From UBA4292 sp964648695 (GTDB lineage Bacteria > Bacillota > Clostridia > Lachnospirales > Lachnospiraceae), in contig CAZYLH010000054.1 in assembly GCA_964648695.1 (NCBI GenBank), forward strand, positions 1 to 8,727: 8,727 nucleotides of DNA, read 5' to 3'. Below are positions 6,809-8,727 of this stretch, one piece after another. Positions within the stretch are counted from its first letter, which is position 1. The number at the start of each line of letters is the position of its first letter. The notes under the pieces are model-generated. The model made no database searches, was not told where the DNA came from, and saw only the letters and a program-made list of their open reading frames with translations. Made by a program: the position numbers and the translations under genes.

Positions 6809-8250
6809 AGCACCATGCCGTTTTCTGTCAGGGAAGTTCTAAAATCATTGTTGACCTCATAGCGGTGCCTGTGGCGCTCATATATTAAATCCTCGCCGTA
6901 AAGCTGATATGCCTTAGATGAGGTGCTAAGCTTACAGGGATAGGCGCCAAGCCTTAGAGTTCCGCCGATATCCTCCACACCGTCCTGCTCCGGCATAAGG
7001 TGGATAACAGGATGAGTTGTTGAGGGGTTAAGCTCAGCGCTGTGCGCATCCGTAAAGCCAAGCACGTTTCGTGAAAATTCTACTATCGCCAGCTGCATGC
7101 CAAGGCAGAGCCCGAGAAATGGGATTTTGTGCTCCCTGGCGTATTTGATGGCGGTTATCTTGCCCTCAATACCCCTGTCGCCAAAACCTCCCGGTACCAA
7201 TATTCCTTTAACATCTGAGAAGATTTCATCCGCGTTTTTTTCTGTTACGGTCTCTGAATCAACCCACTTGATATGAACCTGGGTGCGGCTTGGAACGCCG
7301 CCATGCTTTAGCGCTTCCACAACGCTTATATACGCGTCGTGAAGGGATACATACTTGCCCACAAGCGCCACCATCACCTCCTGCTGGGGAGTTCTTAGGT
7401 TTTTAACCATCGCCTCCCATTCGGCAAGATCCGGCTTTGGGCAGGGGAGGTTTAAGCATTTGCAGGCAACCGTTGCAAGCCCTTCCTTTTCCATCATGAG
7501 GGGTACCTCATAGAGGATGGAGCAGTCTAAGTTTTGTAAGACATTTTCTGCGGGGACATTGCAAAAGAGAGCAATCTTATCCTTTAGCTGCTGGTTCATG
7601 GGATGCTCCGTGCGGCAGATAATGATATCCGGCTGGATTCCCATCCCCTGCAGCTCCTTTACGCTTGCCTGCGTGGGCTTTGTCTTCATCTCCTCGGAAG
7701 CCTTAAGATAGGGGATGAGCGTCACATGAATGAGAATACAGTTCTCATGCCCAACCTCATGCTGGAACTGTCTGATGGACTCAAAAAATGGCTGGCTCTC
7801 GATATCGCCGACAGTGCCGCCCACCTCGATGATGGCAATCTCCGTGTCGGTGGTGGAGAAGTTTCTGTGGAAGCGGCTCTTTATTTCGTTTGTGATATGG
7901 GGGATAACCTGAACCGTGCCCCCGCCGTAATCCCCGCGTCTCTCCTTGTTGAGAACGGTCCAGTAAACCTTTCCCGTTGTTACGTTTGAGTTGCGGGTGA
8001 GGCTCTCATCTATAAAGCGCTCATAGTGACCGAGGTCCAAATCAGTCTCAGCGCCGTCATCCGTCACGAAAACCTCTCCGTGCTGTACCGGATTCATGGT
8101 GCCGGGATCTATGTTTATATACGGGTCAAACTTTTGCATGGTTACATTATATCCACGCGCCTTTAGGAGACGTCCGAGGGACGCCGCCGTGATTCCCTTG
8201 CCAAGGCCTGAAACAACGCCGCCGGTAACAAATACGTATTTAACTGGCAT
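6809..8250 (-). CDS. pyrG: CTP synthase (glutamine hydrolysing), C-terminus lost in gap
   Basis: Converts UTP to CTP with ATP and glutamine, the last step of pyrimidine nucleotide synthesis, in the cytoplasm. The first 480 of about 535 residues are visible. The synthetase domain begins PVKYVFVTGGVVSGLGKG (P-loop region, residues 2-19), followed by DPYINIDPGTMNP (42-54), GEVFVTDDGAETDLDLGHYE (58-77) and EVGGTVGDIES (142-152). The class I glutamine amidotransferase domain has the oxyanion-hole region LVPGGFGDRG (351-360) and the nucleophile Cys382 in GLCLGMQ. The His and Glu of its catalytic triad lie in the missing ~55 residues. Start ATG (8248-8250) follows a GGGAG Shine-Dalgarno site on this strand. 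It is 7 bases downstream of argG and convergent with the lipoprotein gene. Any residues read past the gap in this frame are artefacts. Confidence 0.97.
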
Positions 8251-8253
8251 AAT

Positions 8254-8258
8254 CTCCC
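8254..8258 (-). promoter_or_regulatory. pyrG ribosome binding site touching the argG stop codon
   Basis: On the minus strand GGGAG (8258 down to 8254) precedes pyrG ATG (8250-8248) by three bases, and its first G is the last base of the argG TAG (8260-8258). A second GGAGG lies slightly further upstream inside the end of argG. The two genes are therefore almost certainly on one message with coupled translation; no promoter fits between them. Confidence 0.6.
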
Positions 8259-8727
8259 TAGTCCTCCATAGCTGCTTTCTTCATCGCCCGCACTTTTAAT
8301 GACAGGCCGAAGAGGTTTATAAAGCCCTCCGCGTCGTGATGGTCATAGAGCTCGCCTGTAGTAAAGGAAGCCAGGCTCTCGCTGTAAAGGCTGTAGGGGG
8401 AGGTGGTTCCCTGCTTGATAATGTTGCCCTTATAGAGCTTCATTTTGCACTCGCCGGTTATCGTTTCTTCTGTAGATTCTATAAACGCCTGGAGCGCCTC
8501 GCGTAAAGGGGTAAACCACTTTCCCTCATATACAACGTCCGCGTATTTTGCGCCAACGATTTTCTTAAAGGCAAAGGTGTCGCGGTCGGTGATAAGCTCC
8601 TCAAGCTGCTTATGCGCCTCCATTAAGATGGTGCCGCCGGGGGTCTCATAAACGCCCCTTGACTTCATCCCGACAACGCGGTTTTCTACTATATCTATAA
8701 TGCCAATGCCGTGCTTGCCGCCAAGAG
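8258..8727 (-). CDS. argG: Argininosuccinate synthase, C-terminal part (5' end outside window)
   Basis: Joins citrulline and aspartate, with ATP cleaved to AMP and PPi, to give argininosuccinate in arginine synthesis. The frame is open at the right edge and gives the last 156 residues of a protein normally about 400 long. It begins in the highly conserved stretch LGGKHGIGIIDIVENRVVG, then MKSRGVYETPGGTIL, typical of ArgG. The C-terminal oligomerisation region follows, including KWFTPLREALQAFI, GECKMKLYKGNI and YSLYSESLASF, ending AMKKAAMED. The ATP-binding P-loop of the N-terminal domain is off the window. An internal ATG at 8668 is not the real start, because conserved ArgG sequence continues upstream of it. 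pyrG follows 7 bases later. Arginine and pyrimidine synthesis share carbamoyl phosphate and aspartate as precursors, which gives the pairing some metabolic sense. Confidence 0.95.
   Translation of the reverse strand, partial: LGGKHGIGIIDIVENRVVGMKSRGVYETPGGTILMEAHKQLEELITDRDTFAFKKIVGAKYADVVYEGKWFTPLREALQAFIESTEETITGECKMKLYKGNIIKQGTTSPYSLYSESLASFTTGELYDHHDAEGFINLFGLSLKVRAMKKAAMED

Noticed and set aside
5642..6862. 406-residue plus-strand reading frame across the N gap
   Set aside because: The part after 6808 is antisense to pyrG, and the frame across 100 N of unknown real length is meaningless. The lipoprotein is annotated only up to 6708.
6676..8250. 524-residue minus-strand pyrG frame across the N gap
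   Set aside because: The last residues (before 6709) are antisense to the lipoprotein gene; the length close to a full CTP synthase is coincidental.

Overview
The window looks like chromosomal DNA of a gut-type anaerobic Bacillota, most probably a Lachnospiraceae member. The evidence is the low-to-middling G+C, strong AGGAGG-like Shine-Dalgarno (SD) sites, ValRS, PyrG and ArgG of Clostridia type, and a first block of genes resembling proteins I know from that family (DUF5717/DUF5716-like). I see no mobile elements, CRISPR arrays, rRNA or tRNA genes. One scaffold gap of exactly 100 N lies at 6709-6808.

Left block, plus strand, 3-5473: four closely spaced genes in one direction. They are the 3' end of a large protein (probably the DUF5717 family), a miniature Hsp70/actin-fold protein (probably DUF5716), a TPR-like helical protein, and valS (valyl-tRNA synthetase). 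Gaps are 55, 23 and 35 bases, with no visible internal terminator or promoter, so they are probably one transcript that begins outside the window. The first three are of unknown function. A small Hsp70-like protein beside a TPR-type partner suggests a chaperone or scaffold complex, and this is the part of the window most likely to be under-described.

Middle block, 5474-6708: after valS there is a good extended -10 promoter (5486-5514), a leader of about 120 nt with three consecutive hairpins, and a gene for an extremely acidic lipoprotein. This protein has an FKBP domain and a trigger-factor-like C-terminal part and is probably an extracytoplasmic foldase. It is cut by the gap.

Right block, minus strand, 6809-8727: argG (3' part only) followed 7 bases later by pyrG (C-terminus lost in the gap). 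These encode argininosuccinate synthase and CTP synthase, read towards the lipoprotein gene. The gap must be longer than the 100 N shown, because pyrG alone lacks about 165 bases.

No complete new defence or mobile system is visible. The items most worth a second look are the mini-Hsp70/TPR cluster, the hairpin between its SD and start codon, the structured lipoprotein leader, and the lipoprotein's extreme composition.
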